Origin: Prosthecobacter sp.
GTDB taxonomy: Bacteria; Verrucomicrobiota; Verrucomicrobiia; Verrucomicrobiales; Verrucomicrobiaceae
Reading direction: 5' to 3'
Assembly: GCF_020439865.1 (NCBI RefSeq)
Contig: NZ_JAGRPF010000232.1
Span: forward strand, 1-64,000
Length of the DNA: 64,000 nucleotides
Shown here piece by piece: positions 43,071-51,240 of the stretch (its first letter is position 1; each line of letters begins with the position of its first letter). The translations under genes and the position numbers were made by a program. Under the pieces are notes generated by a model. That model was not told the DNA's origin. It made no database searches and saw only the letters and a list, made by a program, of their open reading frames with translations.

Positions 43071-43886
43071 TCACGCCAGCGCCAACAGAGTCACTTTGTG
43101 CTCTTGGCAAAGCCGGAAAACTTCCGCATACCCTAGGAGCAGGGTCATGCCTGCCTCCACGGCGATCAGATCCACCCCTGCGGCCGCCGCCGTTCGGATT
43201 GTGTCTGGTCCGACGACGGGTACATCAAAACGCATATCTTGATTCGGCTTTGAAACCTTCACCATCGTTGCTCCGCCACGCCCGAGGGCTCCTCCGCGCT
43301 TGACCGCCTCGTTCGTGCCCTCAAAGGCCTCAACGGCCAGGACAGTGCCGTTTTTGACCACGACCGTCTGCCCAATGTCGAGGCGGCTGCTTTCCTTGGC
43401 GATTTTAAAACCGTATTCCGCATCTTCCTGCCGCCGCTTCTTGATCTGTGGCCCCGCCACATGACCTGTCTTGGGCATAAGGTCTTCGAGGAAGGTGGTG
43501 GCCGGGAGAAGAGTGATGGCATCTTTGGCCAGTTCGTTGGCGATGCCACCAAAGAGCGTCTCCGCGTTTCGCTGCTTCAGCTTTGCCATCATGATGAGCG
43601 TGCGGAAGTCCGGGCGCAGGTCGAAGAGGTTCTTCGGCGCGATCTGCCCCACCATCACCGTCTGCGTCACACCCTGCTTTTTGAAGAAGGTAATCATCTT
43701 CCCGAGTTGTCCCACGCGGAACCATTCGATGGCATCGACCATGCCCGCGAGTTCCGGCTTTGTCTCATTCGTGAAGGCTGCAGCCACCAACTTCTTCACG
43801 CCTGCCTTCCGTGCTGCATGCACAAACGTTTCTGGATAAATGCCGTTTCCGGCGATGAGGGCCACACAGTCGAGATTCACGCTCAT
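43071..43886 (-). CDS. lpxI: UDP-2,3-diacylglucosamine diphosphatase LpxI
   Basis: A 271-residue LpxI (former DUF1009) protein, which hydrolyses UDP-2,3-diacylglucosamine to lipid X in lipid A synthesis. Family segments visible are LIAGNGIYPETFVHAARKAG, the hydrophobic core MVGQIAPKNLF, GQTVVVKNGTVLAVEAFEGT and the C-terminal DVPVVGPDTI with the acidic EAG. It shows that the organism builds lipid A and has an outer membrane. It is on the minus strand, 4 bp after the TatD-like gene, so the two are probably cotranscribed. Confidence 0.92.
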   Translation of the reverse strand: MSVNLDCVALIAGNGIYPETFVHAARKAGVKKLVAAAFTNETKPELAGMVDAIEWFRVGQLGKMITFFKKQGVTQTVMVGQIAPKNLFDLRPDFRTLIMMAKLKQRNAETLFGGIANELAKDAITLLPATTFLEDLMPKTGHVAGPQIKKRRQEDAEYGFKIAKESSRLDIGQTVVVKNGTVLAVEAFEGTNEAVKRGGALGRGGATMVKVSKPNQDMRFDVPVVGPDTIRTAAAAGVDLIAVEAGMTLLLGYAEVFRLCQEHKVTLLALA

Positions 43887-43890
43887 CGGC

Positions 43891-44691
43891 TCAAAGAGAA
43901 AACTTGGGGCTCTGCTTCATGAAGGTGCTGGGATTGTCCCACGCCACCTTTTGTACCATGGCCTCGCTCCAGCCGCGCTGGCGCATGGCCTGCATGGTCT
44001 TCGGCACGGCGAGGGGATCGCTGATGCCCCAGTCGCAGGCGCTGTTCATCCAGATGCGTTCGGCGTGCCGGTGCTCCAACATGTCGATGGCACGGTTGGG
44101 TGTGCATTTGCTCTCAGGATAGAGCGTGATGCCGGCCCAAAACCCGTGATCAAGTACATGGTCGATCGTATGCTCCTCGACGTGGTCGATGATGACACGC
44201 TCCGGCTTGATCTTGGGGAAGTTTTTCAACGCATCGACAATCAGCCGCGTGCCTTTGAGCTTATCTTCGAGGTGCGGCGTGTGAATAAGAACGAGCTGGT
44301 CGTAGTCCTGCGCCACCTGCACGTGCTGTTCGAAGATCTTCAGCTCGTTGCGGCTGTTCTTGTTCAAGCCGATCTCGCCGATGCCCAGCACTCCCGGTTT
44401 GTCGATGAATTGTGGAATCAGAGCGATGACGTCGTCAGCGAGCTTCAAGTCCTCGGCCTCCTTCGGATTGATGCAAAGCCAGCAGTAGTGCTGGATGCCG
44501 AACTTTGCGGCGCGCTTCGGCTCATACTCGGTGATCTGACGGAAGTAGTCGTAAAAGCCGTCGGCGCTGGCCCGGTCAAAGCCGGCCCAGAAGGCGGGTT
44601 CGCAGATTGCCTGACAACCGGCGATGGCCATGCGTTCGTAGTCGTCCGTCGTGCGGCTGACCATGTGGCCGTGGGGTTCGATGTATTTCAT
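43891..44691 (-). CDS. TatD-like metal-dependent hydrolase
   Basis: A 266-residue TIM-barrel amidohydrolase. Metal ligands are suggested by EPHGHM at the N-terminus (HxH), the mid-barrel Glu in GIGEIGLNKNS, His in LVLIHTPH, His in VIIDHVEEHT and Asp in MNSACDWG. TatD relatives are nucleases or small-molecule hydrolases; this one resembles the sugar-phosphate-like hydrolases found in lineage-specific clusters more than DNase TatD. It lies between lpxI (4 bp) and a 92-residue unknown (14 bp) on the same strand. A link to the eboABCDEF type of locus, which also contains a TatD-like gene, is possible but no other ebo gene is visible. Confidence 0.82.
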   Translation of the reverse strand: MKYIEPHGHMVSRTTDDYERMAIAGCQAICEPAFWAGFDRASADGFYDYFRQITEYEPKRAAKFGIQHYCWLCINPKEAEDLKLADDVIALIPQFIDKPGVLGIGEIGLNKNSRNELKIFEQHVQVAQDYDQLVLIHTPHLEDKLKGTRLIVDALKNFPKIKPERVIIDHVEEHTIDHVLDHGFWAGITLYPESKCTPNRAIDMLEHRHAERIWMNSACDWGISDPLAVPKTMQAMRQRGWSEAMVQKVAWDNPSTFMKQSPKFSL

Positions 44692-44705
44692 GTCTGGCGG
44701 AAAAG

Positions 44706-44984
44706 TCAGGCTTTAAAGGCTCCAATCGCACCTTGCATGGTGGCTTTGGCGACCGGTTCCGTGCTCGGATCGCTGAAATTTAGCAGCACGTTTTTCGCAC
44801 GCTCAGGCTCATTTCGAGAGAGCAGGGCGATGGCGTTTTTCAACGCCTTGACGCGGAAATCACCGTCCTGACCGGACTTTTGGACGCGGTCGAGAAAAGC
44901 AGCGAGGTCGATGAGCTTTGAACGCGAGTCCATGAAGCCCAGATCGACCAGATTGACTTGGGTTGGGGGAGACCAATCAGGCAT
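44706..44984 (-). CDS. Small conserved-looking protein next to the TatD-like hydrolase
   Basis: A 92-residue soluble protein with no cysteine, signal or membrane segment. It is predicted mostly helical (SKLIDLAAFLDRVQKS and FRVKALKNAIALLSRN). The beginning DWSPPTQVNLVDLGFMDSRSK looks like a binding loop or capping segment. It is 14 bp upstream of the TatD-like gene and is the first gene of the proposed operon with lpxI. It may be a subunit or regulator of the hydrolase. I do not recognise a named family. Confidence 0.65.
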   Translation of the reverse strand: MPDWSPPTQVNLVDLGFMDSRSKLIDLAAFLDRVQKSGQDGDFRVKALKNAIALLSRNEPERAKNVLLNFSDPSTEPVAKATMQGAIGAFKA

Positions 44985-45066
44985 GTGAGGAGTTTAGGCA
45001 TGGCCCGCGCCACCGCAACCGCTGGATCATTGCGCTTACGCTTCAGCATGCCATGATAGGCGGCTC

Positions 45067-46203
45067 ATGACCGACCTCAGCACCGACGAACTGCGCCGCT
45101 ATGCCCGGCATCTCGCCATTCCCGAATTCGGGATGGAGGGCCAGCGCAAGCTCAAGGCGGCACGCGTGCTCTGCATCGGAGCTGGAGGCTTGGGATCGCC
45201 GATCACCATGTATCTTGCCGCAGCTGGGATCGGGGGGCTGGGGCTGGTGGATCCGGACGTGGTCGAAGTCACCAACCTGCAGCGGCAGATTCTCTTTGGG
45301 CAGAAAGATCTCGGTCGAAAGAAGCTGGAGGCCGCCCGTGAGCACCTGCTCGACATTAATCCGCACCTTGATGTGCAGGTTTATCCGGAACTTTTCACTG
45401 CGGCGAACGCCATGCGAATCGCGGCAGACTACGACGTCATAATCGACGGGACGGACAACTTTCCCACGCGCTACTTGAGCAACGATGTGGCGGTTTGGCT
45501 CAAGAAGCCGAACGTCTACGGCAGCATCCTGCGCTTCGACGGACAGGTGGGTGTTTTTGCCCCACATTTGGGGGCGCCTTGCTACCGCTGCATGTGTCCG
45601 CAGCCGCCGCCGCCCGGTCTGGTGCCGTCGTGTGCGGAAGGCGGGGTGCTCGGCGTGCTTCCCGGACTCATCGGCACCATGCAGGCTCTCGAAGCGATCA
45701 AGCTCATCACCGGTATCGGCCAGCCGCTGCTCGGAAAATTGCTGCACGTCGATACACTCAGCATGCGCTTCCGCACGCTCACACTGCGCCGCGATCCCGA
45801 CTGCCCTGTCTGTGGCAATACCCCCACCATCACTGAACCCATCGATTATCAGGGCTTCTGCGGCATTTCCGCCGCAGCTCCCGAAGTTCCAGCCATGACT
45901 GTTCACGAACTCAAACAGCTCCGAGATGCAGGAGACGATCATTTCCTTCTCGATGTGCGCGAGCCGCACGAGCGGGCCATTTCGTATATCGAAGGTGCCG
46001 TGCTCATTCCTCTCGGAGAGCTGGACAACCGGGCCAAGGAAATTCCCCGGGGCAGACGCATCCTCGTTCACTGCAAAAGCGGCGGTCGCAGTGCGCGTGC
46101 TGTCAGCAGACTGCGCGAACTCGGATTTGATGATGTCTGGAACATCTCAGGCGGCATCATCGCCTGGGCGCGTGAAATCGACCCCACCATGGCTGAATAC
46201 TGA
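45067..46203 (+). CDS. moeB: MoeB-type adenylyltransferase fused to rhodanese
   Basis: A 378-residue E1-like enzyme that adenylates the C-terminal Gly-Gly of MoaD/ThiS-type carriers and then transfers sulfur. The ATP site is GAGGLGSP (residues 38-45). The MoeB core has RQILFGQKDLGRKKLEA, the catalytic Cys189 in SCAEGGVLG, and structural zinc pairs CYRC and CPVC. The C-terminal rhodanese domain (about residues 280-378) carries the persulfide Cys336 in HCKSGGRS. This MoeZ/MOCS3-like fusion combines activation and sulfur donation. Its stop overlaps the start of a Trm112-like gene by one base. No MoaD or ThiS gene is near. Confidence 0.9.
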   Translation: MTDLSTDELRRYARHLAIPEFGMEGQRKLKAARVLCIGAGGLGSPITMYLAAAGIGGLGLVDPDVVEVTNLQRQILFGQKDLGRKKLEAAREHLLDINPHLDVQVYPELFTAANAMRIAADYDVIIDGTDNFPTRYLSNDVAVWLKKPNVYGSILRFDGQVGVFAPHLGAPCYRCMCPQPPPPGLVPSCAEGGVLGVLPGLIGTMQALEAIKLITGIGQPLLGKLLHVDTLSMRFRTLTLRRDPDCPVCGNTPTITEPIDYQGFCGISAAAPEVPAMTVHELKQLRDAGDDHFLLDVREPHERAISYIEGAVLIPLGELDNRAKEIPRGRRILVHCKSGGRSARAVSRLRELGFDDVWNISGGIIAWAREIDPTMAEY

Positions 46204-46394
46204 TGCCCGACGAAACTCCATGGCTTGAGGACTTTCTTCCCTTGATGCGCTGCCCGGACACGCATCAGCCGTTGCGACGAGCAACGGAGGAAGAGTGTGC
46301 TTTGAACAAGGTCGAAGCGGCGCTCGTGACCGAGGATGGGTCCCGTGTTTTCGTCATCGATGAGGGGATCCCGATCTTACTTCCCCGTCAGTGA
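46203..46394 (+). CDS. Trm112-like small protein
   Basis: A 63-residue protein ending in the Trm112/UPF0434 signature VIDEGIPILLP, with a CPDTHQPL segment that replaces the usual CPxC at the front. Trm112 proteins activate methyltransferases in eukaryotes and archaea; bacterial forms have varied or unknown partners. Start and previous stop share a base (TGATG), so translation is probably coupled to the MoeB-rhodanese gene. The last 18 bases overlap the convergent alpha/beta hydrolase gene. Confidence 0.75.
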   Translation: MPDETPWLEDFLPLMRCPDTHQPLRRATEEECALNKVEAALVTEDGSRVFVIDEGIPILLPRQ

Positions 46395-47270
46395 CTCAGG
46401 TTCCGCCTTTTGCATCGCCGCCGTGATGATCTGTTCGGCGTGCGTGATCGGCAGAGAATAGTGACCGTCGATTTCAGACCAGTGGGTTTCGGCCTGCGGA
46501 ATCAGCTCAGCAATCTGCCGGGTGTAGGTCCAGGCGATGTTCCGGTCCTGTTTGCCGTGCCAGAAACGGATGGGAAAGTTGAGCTGGCTGACTTCGAATC
46601 CCCATTCGCTTAGGTAGATGTCAGCATCGGCGATGACGCTGCGTGGACCGCGATTTAGCGCTCCCAGTGTCGCATCACGAACGACGTCGTAGATGCCAGG
46701 CAAGAGGAGAACCCTCCGATCCTCTTCACCAAGTAATTTCAAGAGCCATCGCAGTGGCGCCTTCTGCGGGTTGCCCTTTGCCACCAGTCCACCAAGGCGC
46801 AAAACGGTTCCCAGAACCGTGGGCAGGTAGTGACGCAGCTGGATCATGAAACGATAGAGCCAGAACATTTCCCGATCTCCGAGGAACTTCAGCGGAGGGG
46901 CACCGCAAATGATGGAAGCGGAGAGCAGGCGCTTGGGCATCTTCAAGGCCGTGACCAGCACATAGGGGCCGCCGCCGGACCAACCGATGATGTGGTAATT
47001 GTCCGCGCCGACATGAGCTGCGAGTTGGGCGAACGTCTCCGGCCAGTCGAACAAGGTGCGGCCGAGTTGGAAATCGGAAAGCCCAATGCCGGGACGATCT
47101 GGGCAGATGAGCCGCATCCCATGTTTTTTTGCCGGTTCATCAAATAGAGAGCCCTGCACACGTGAAGACGGCCAGCCGTGGAAGTAGAACGCCACTTCAC
47201 CCTTGGGGTCACCAAATTCCGCATAGCCGAGTTTGCGGCCATTCGAGAGGGTGAGTGTGTGATCAGCCAT
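46377..47270 (-). CDS. Alpha/beta hydrolase
   Basis: A 297-residue alpha/beta hydrolase. The oxyanion-side motif FYFHGWPSSR is followed by PDRPGIGLSD and the nucleophile elbow GWSGGGPYV (Ser in GWSGG). An Asp in the segment FWHGKQDRN and a C-terminal His in EIDGHYSL complete the likely catalytic triad. The lid-like helical insert lies between about residues 130 and 210. No signal peptide is seen. The substrate is unknown. It converges with the Trm112-like gene and overlaps it by 18 bp; the LOG gene lies 24 bp upstream on the same strand. Confidence 0.87.
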   Translation of the reverse strand: MADHTLTLSNGRKLGYAEFGDPKGEVAFYFHGWPSSRVQGSLFDEPAKKHGMRLICPDRPGIGLSDFQLGRTLFDWPETFAQLAAHVGADNYHIIGWSGGGPYVLVTALKMPKRLLSASIICGAPPLKFLGDREMFWLYRFMIQLRHYLPTVLGTVLRLGGLVAKGNPQKAPLRWLLKLLGEEDRRVLLLPGIYDVVRDATLGALNRGPRSVIADADIYLSEWGFEVSQLNFPIRFWHGKQDRNIAWTYTRQIAELIPQAETHWSEIDGHYSLPITHAEQIITAAMQKAEPESLTGK

Positions 47271-47294
47271 GCGTCGGTGGGGGAGTTAGGTGGT

Positions 47295-48146
47295 TCACGA
47301 GCCGCCTTCAAGCGCGGTTTCACCGAGCAACGGGCTGCTCTTAGGCACCCGGTGGCGGCGAAGGTCGAACTGTTTCACCGCTTTCACCTGCAAGTGCGCG
47401 ACCGCCTCCTCCACCGAATCAGTCCATTTGATCAAGTCGAGATCCTCCGGGCTGATCGTGGCTCCCTTGAGCATGTGATCCATGAACTGTCGCATCTCCG
47501 CCCAAAACTGGCTGCCCATGATGACGATGGGGAAGCTTCTGAGCTTTTTGGTTTGAATGAGTGTCAGCGCCTCAAACATTTCATCCATGGTGCCGAATCC
47601 ACCCGGCATGATGATGAATCCGTAGCTGTATTTGATGAGCAGTGTCTTGCGAACAAAGAAGTGCTCCATCGTCACCCAGCGGTCGAGGTAAGGGTTGTGA
47701 CTTTGTTCGAAAGGCAGGCGGATGTTGCAGCCAACACTCCGTCCGTGCACGTCCTTGGCACCACGGTTTGCAGCCTCCATGATGCCTGGGCCGCCGCCGG
47801 TCAGCACGGTAAATCCCATTTTCGCCAGTGCAGCCCCCATCTCTCGCGCCAGTTTGTAATAGGGATGATCTTCCTCGAAACGGGCGGAACCAAAAACGGT
47901 GATGCAGGGGCCGACGAAGTGCAGGGCGCGAAATCCGCGCATGAAGTCGCGTGACACGCTGAACAGCAGCTGCAGATCTCGTAAGCGGCGGTTGGGTCCG
48001 CTGAGGAGTTCACGATCCTGAAGCAGGTTGCAGAACTTTTCGTCTTCTTCCAAGTCCGCAGACGAGACTTGGCCGTCGGGAACATGAGGTGTTGTTGATC
48101 CGGAGGGGGATTCGGATTCTCGATCGAGGAGCTTGGGAGCAGGCAT
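47295..48146 (-). CDS. LOG family / TIGR00730 Rossmann fold protein
   Basis: A 283-residue LOG-type protein. The motif PGGFGTMDE (nucleotide-binding and catalytic Glu) and GGGPGIMEAANRGA are both visible. Family members hydrolyse nucleoside 5'-monophosphates to base and ribose 5-phosphate, or act as the phosphoribohydrolase that makes cytokinin. The N-terminal 60 residues are charged and low complexity and precede the Rossmann core beginning VGPCITVFGSARF. It is likely cotranscribed with the alpha/beta hydrolase. Confidence 0.88.
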   Translation of the reverse strand: MPAPKLLDRESESPSGSTTPHVPDGQVSSADLEEDEKFCNLLQDRELLSGPNRRLRDLQLLFSVSRDFMRGFRALHFVGPCITVFGSARFEEDHPYYKLAREMGAALAKMGFTVLTGGGPGIMEAANRGAKDVHGRSVGCNIRLPFEQSHNPYLDRWVTMEHFFVRKTLLIKYSYGFIIMPGGFGTMDEMFEALTLIQTKKLRSFPIVIMGSQFWAEMRQFMDHMLKGATISPEDLDLIKWTDSVEEAVAHLQVKAVKQFDLRRHRVPKSSPLLGETALEGGS

Positions 48147-48228
48147 GATTGGGGCAACTACTTTGGAGGTCGTTTAACGCGATTTTGTTCAGAGTTAAGT
48201 TTGATTTCTGCAAGCAGGTCCAGCCAAG

Positions 48229-48263
48229 AAAAAGCCCGCAGATTCAATCAAGAACCTGCGGGC
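48229..48263 (-). terminator. Rho-independent terminator of the RRM protein gene
   Basis: An 8-bp perfect stem (GCCCGCAG at 48234-48241 with its complement at 48256-48263) and 14-nt loop, followed by five T on the minus strand. It lies 26 bp beyond the stop of the RRM gene. Confidence 0.8.
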
Positions 48264-48288
48264 ATTGGGGATCAATGTCTTCCGCAAA

Positions 48289-48891
48289 TCAGGCTGCCTG
48301 CGCTTCTTCTTCAGAAGGTGCGTCGCTGCTGCTGTCACCGCGGGTGTTTGGCTTGGCGCCACTTAGCTGCAGGGGACGGCCCATGAAATCCTTGCCGCTG
48401 AGTTCCTGGCAGGCGCGGCGTGCCTCATCGACGCTGCCCATGGTCACAAAGGCAAAACCTTTGGAGCGTTGGGTACGGCTGTTGACGACGACCTCGGCAT
48501 TGCGCACAGCGCCCACGCCGTTGAAGAGTTCGAACAGGTCGCTTTCCGTCGCGTCATAGGACAGATTGCCGACATAGAGACGATCGGTGGTGATGTCCGC
48601 CGGATTCACGGGAGCAGGAGCCTCGCGACGTGGGCGCGGCTCGCGCTGCGGACGGGGATTGTCGTTGGTGGAACGTGGGCCGGAGCTGCTGCGGTCTGCC
48701 TGAGGGCGGCTTTTGGACTTGGACTGACCGAGACCAAAGAGGCTCAGGATCTTCTGGAAGAAAGAAGGAGCGGAACTGCGGCCTTCACGGGTCGGGCGTG
48801 GACCGTCAGGACGGGGGCCACGGGAGCGGTTGCGATTGCGATTGCGGCGGCGATTGTTGCCTCCGCCGTTGCGATTCGGATAGTCTGACAT
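48289..48891 (-). CDS. RNA-binding protein with one RRM domain and basic N-terminal region
   Basis: A 200-residue protein. The first 95 residues are low complexity, rich in Arg, Asn, Gly, Ser and Pro. A single RRM follows (about residues 100-180), with RNP-2 LYVGNLS and RNP-1 KGFAFVTM. An acidic tail ends in EEEAQAA. Bacterial RRM proteins of this kind are often cold-inducible and bind RNA broadly. The start ATG precedes SDYPNRNGGG; the open frame upstream is a GC-rich artefact. It has its own terminator and an unusually long 5' gap of about 450 bp to the divergent glutaredoxin gene. Confidence 0.88.
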   Translation of the reverse strand: MSDYPNRNGGGNNRRRNRNRNRSRGPRPDGPRPTREGRSSAPSFFQKILSLFGLGQSKSKSRPQADRSSSGPRSTNDNPRPQREPRPRREAPAPVNPADITTDRLYVGNLSYDATESDLFELFNGVGAVRNAEVVVNSRTQRSKGFAFVTMGSVDEARRACQELSGKDFMGRPLQLSGAKPNTRGDSSSDAPSEEEAQAA

Positions 48892-49340
48892 GGGATGAGT
48901 TAGCGTATGGGTGGGTTGCGTGTTCGGGCAGGGCCGGGGTGCTGGTAGGGGCGGCGGGCGGGAACGGGCGGCTTGCCTCTTCCACGGTTCCGCGGCACGC
49001 GGCGGACCGCACGAGCGGTCTGCCACAGCACCACAACGGGCTGCTGCAGTTTTCAAAGCCGGGCCGCGCGGGCCCTGCCGGCTCAAAAGTCACACCGGCG
49101 AGCACTTGCCGCACGCTGGGGGGGACTTTCGGGCGTTCCATCCTCTGGAATGCTCCCTTCAGCGCAGTCTGGGGTCGGAGATGGCGCATTGGGGTTCTAC
49201 ATTCAAAGGGACGGGCTTCGGAGCACTGGATAAATCGCTCTGAAAACAGCGGGCGGATTCTAAACAGGGCAGGGGGGTGGTCAACCGCGAATCCCGGACA
49301 CTCGGCTTGCCCTCCGCGACCAACGCGGCATCATGGGCTG
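48892..49340. other. GC-rich intergenic region with no recognised gene
   Basis: 449 bp between the divergent RRM and glutaredoxin genes. It holds GC-rich inverted segments such as GCCGGGCCGCGCGGGCC but no tRNA or rRNA, and short open frames here lack family features. It must contain promoters for both genes and could hold a structured 5' leader or small RNA for the RRM gene; nothing decisive is seen. Confidence 0.6.
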
Positions 49341-49589
49341 ATGGTCAAACCTATTGTCTATGTCAAAACCGGCTGCCCGTGGTGTGAGGAGGTTGTTGAG
49401 TACCTCGACGCCCGCCGCATTCCCTTTGAACAGATCACCGTTTCTGGCAATCGCGACGCCATGCAGGCCATGATCGACCTCAGCGGCCAGAGCAAGGCTC
49501 CCACCATGGACTGGGATGGCGAGGTCCTGGCCGACTTTGGCGTCGACGAGCTCGTTCCCTTTCTGCGGAAGAAAGGACTGGCCGCTTAA
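49341..49589 (+). CDS. Glutaredoxin
   Basis: An 82-residue glutaredoxin/thioredoxin-fold protein with the dithiol active site CPWC (Cys12 and Cys15) and the cis-Pro segment SKAPTMDWDGEVLADFG, typical of glutaredoxins that reduce disulfides with glutathione or a similar thiol. The start ATG is followed directly by VKPIVYVKTGC. It is the first of three plus-strand genes; DUF6580 follows after 25 bp. Confidence 0.88.
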   Translation: MVKPIVYVKTGCPWCEEVVEYLDARRIPFEQITVSGNRDAMQAMIDLSGQSKAPTMDWDGEVLADFGVDELVPFLRKKGLAA

Positions 49590-49614
49590 TTTATCCCTCC
49601 CTCAACCTGCTTTT

Positions 49615-50229
49615 ATGATCTCATCCGATTCTCGTTCCTCACGCGCATTCCTTCTGCCTCTCATTTTGGTCCTTGCCGCTGCCGCGTTCCGCTGGGCCAA
49701 GCTCAAAGGCTACATCACCATCGAGGCGCTCGAAAACTTCTCACCTTGGATGGCGCTGGCGTTCACCGGAACGCTGGTGTTTCCGAAACGCGTTTCGTTC
49801 GTGTGCATTCCTGCTCTGCTCTTCGTCATCGGCATGGTGGCCACCTCTGTGAGTGACGTATTGCACTGGGAGGCTGTGGCAGTTTACGGCTGTTTCGGTC
49901 TCGCTGCATGGCTTGCGGCTCGCTGGCGTGGCAAGGTCGGCCTTGTGGGAGGTCTGCTTGGCGTGATCGGCTGCTCCATCGGCTTTTACGTGGTCACGAA
50001 CACCGTGTCATGGCTCGCAGAGCCGTCGTACGCCAAAAGCCTTGCCGGCTGGTTGCAGGCGCTCACCACCGGCATCGGCCTTCCCGGCCTGCCGCCCACG
50101 ACTTGGTTTCTGCGCCAGTCGTTGATCAGCGATCTCGCGTTCTCCTGTCTTCTGCTCGCCGCCTACAACACAGAGGCCGCCATTCGTCGGCAGCAGGCCA
50201 TTCCTCTGCTTCGCTCATCCGCTGCATGA
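49615..50229 (+). CDS. DUF6580-like polytopic membrane protein
   Basis: A 204-residue protein with about five hydrophobic segments, basic and short in loops. Segments such as ENFSPWMALAFTGTLVFP and VVTNTVSWLAEP followed by LISDLAFSCLLLAAYN match the pattern of DUF6580, whose function is unknown but may be in small-molecule (vitamin-like) uptake by analogy with ECF substrate-binding proteins. Its stop overlaps the next start as ATGA, so it is translationally coupled to the PotD-like gene. Family assignment is moderate. Confidence 0.7.
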   Translation: MISSDSRSSRAFLLPLILVLAAAAFRWAKLKGYITIEALENFSPWMALAFTGTLVFPKRVSFVCIPALLFVIGMVATSVSDVLHWEAVAVYGCFGLAAWLAARWRGKVGLVGGLLGVIGCSIGFYVVTNTVSWLAEPSYAKSLAGWLQALTTGIGLPGLPPTTWFLRQSLISDLAFSCLLLAAYNTEAAIRRQQAIPLLRSSAA

Positions 50230-51236
50230 AGTCGCTGGCGCTGCTTCTTTTGTTCGCGGCCAGTGCATTCGCCGAGACTTTGCACATCTACACCTGGGCT
50301 GACTACATCAGCCCGGATGTGGTGAAAAAGTTCGAGCAACAACAGGGATGCAAGGTGGTCATCGACACCTTCGACTCGAACGAAAGCATGTTCGCGAAGT
50401 TCAAGGCCGGCGCTGCAGGCTATGATCTCGTCTTTCCCACCGCATACATGATTCAGGTCATGTCGGCGCAGGGCATGCTCGCGACGCTCGATCATGCGCT
50501 GATTCCCAATCTGCCGAACATCGATCCTGCTGTTCTGAGCAAGGTTCGTGATCAAAAAATGGAACACAGCGTGCCGTACACGCTCGGTTATGCCGTGATC
50601 GGGTTACGTCAGGACAAGATCAAGGACGCCGAACCCACCTGGGCCATGTTTGATCGCGTGGAACTCGCGGGGCGTGTGACCCTGCTGGACGATATGCGTG
50701 AAAGCATCGGCGCGGCGCTCAAGTCTCTAGGCTACAGCATCAACACCCGCGATGATGCCCAGCTTGCCGAAGCTCAAGAGGTGCTCATTCGCTGGAAGAA
50801 GAACATCGCCCGCTTTGACAATGAAGGCTACAAAGCCGGCATCGACTCCGCCGAATTTCGACTCGTCCACGGATACAGCGGAGACCTCTTTCAGGTGCAG
50901 ATGGAGAACCCTAAGGTGGCGATCATGATTCCTCGCGAAGGTGTCACCATCGGTTGTGACGAAATGGTCATTCCCAAGACTGCCAAACAATCCGCGCTGG
51001 CACATGCCTTCATCAACTTTGTCCTCGATCCCGACATCGCTGCCGAAAACATGGAGTGGATGGGCTACTACTGCCCCAACAAACCCGCGCTTGCCAAAGT
51101 CAGCGCCGAGTTCCTCAAAAATCCCGCTGTGACCATTCCTGAAGAACTGCAGGCAAAGTGCGAGGTCATCGAAGACCTAGGTCCGGATCTCGCGAAGTAT
51201 ACAAAGGTGTGGGACGCAGTTAAAGCCGCACGCTAG
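50226..51236 (+). CDS. Spermidine/putrescine-binding periplasmic protein (PotD-like)
   Basis: A 336-residue solute-binding protein with a signal peptide (first 16 residues) and the family opening TLHIYTWADYISPDVVKKFEQQQG. The segment GYDLVFPTAYMIQVM and the later VPYTLGYAVIGL and EGVTIGCDEMVIP are typical of PotD/PotF. It would deliver polyamines to an ABC importer, but no PotABC genes are adjacent. Its start overlaps the DUF6580 stop (ATGA). It ends 4 bp from the convergent cinA. Confidence 0.86.
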   Translation: MKSLALLLLFAASAFAETLHIYTWADYISPDVVKKFEQQQGCKVVIDTFDSNESMFAKFKAGAAGYDLVFPTAYMIQVMSAQGMLATLDHALIPNLPNIDPAVLSKVRDQKMEHSVPYTLGYAVIGLRQDKIKDAEPTWAMFDRVELAGRVTLLDDMRESIGAALKSLGYSINTRDDAQLAEAQEVLIRWKKNIARFDNEGYKAGIDSAEFRLVHGYSGDLFQVQMENPKVAIMIPREGVTIGCDEMVIPKTAKQSALAHAFINFVLDPDIAAENMEWMGYYCPNKPALAKVSAEFLKNPAVTIPEELQAKCEVIEDLGPDLAKYTKVWDAVKAAR

Positions 51237-51240
51237 ACGA

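Noticed and set aside
48911..49243. 110-residue frame in the RRM-glutaredoxin gap
   Set aside because: GC-rich low-complexity composition, no start context and no family features.
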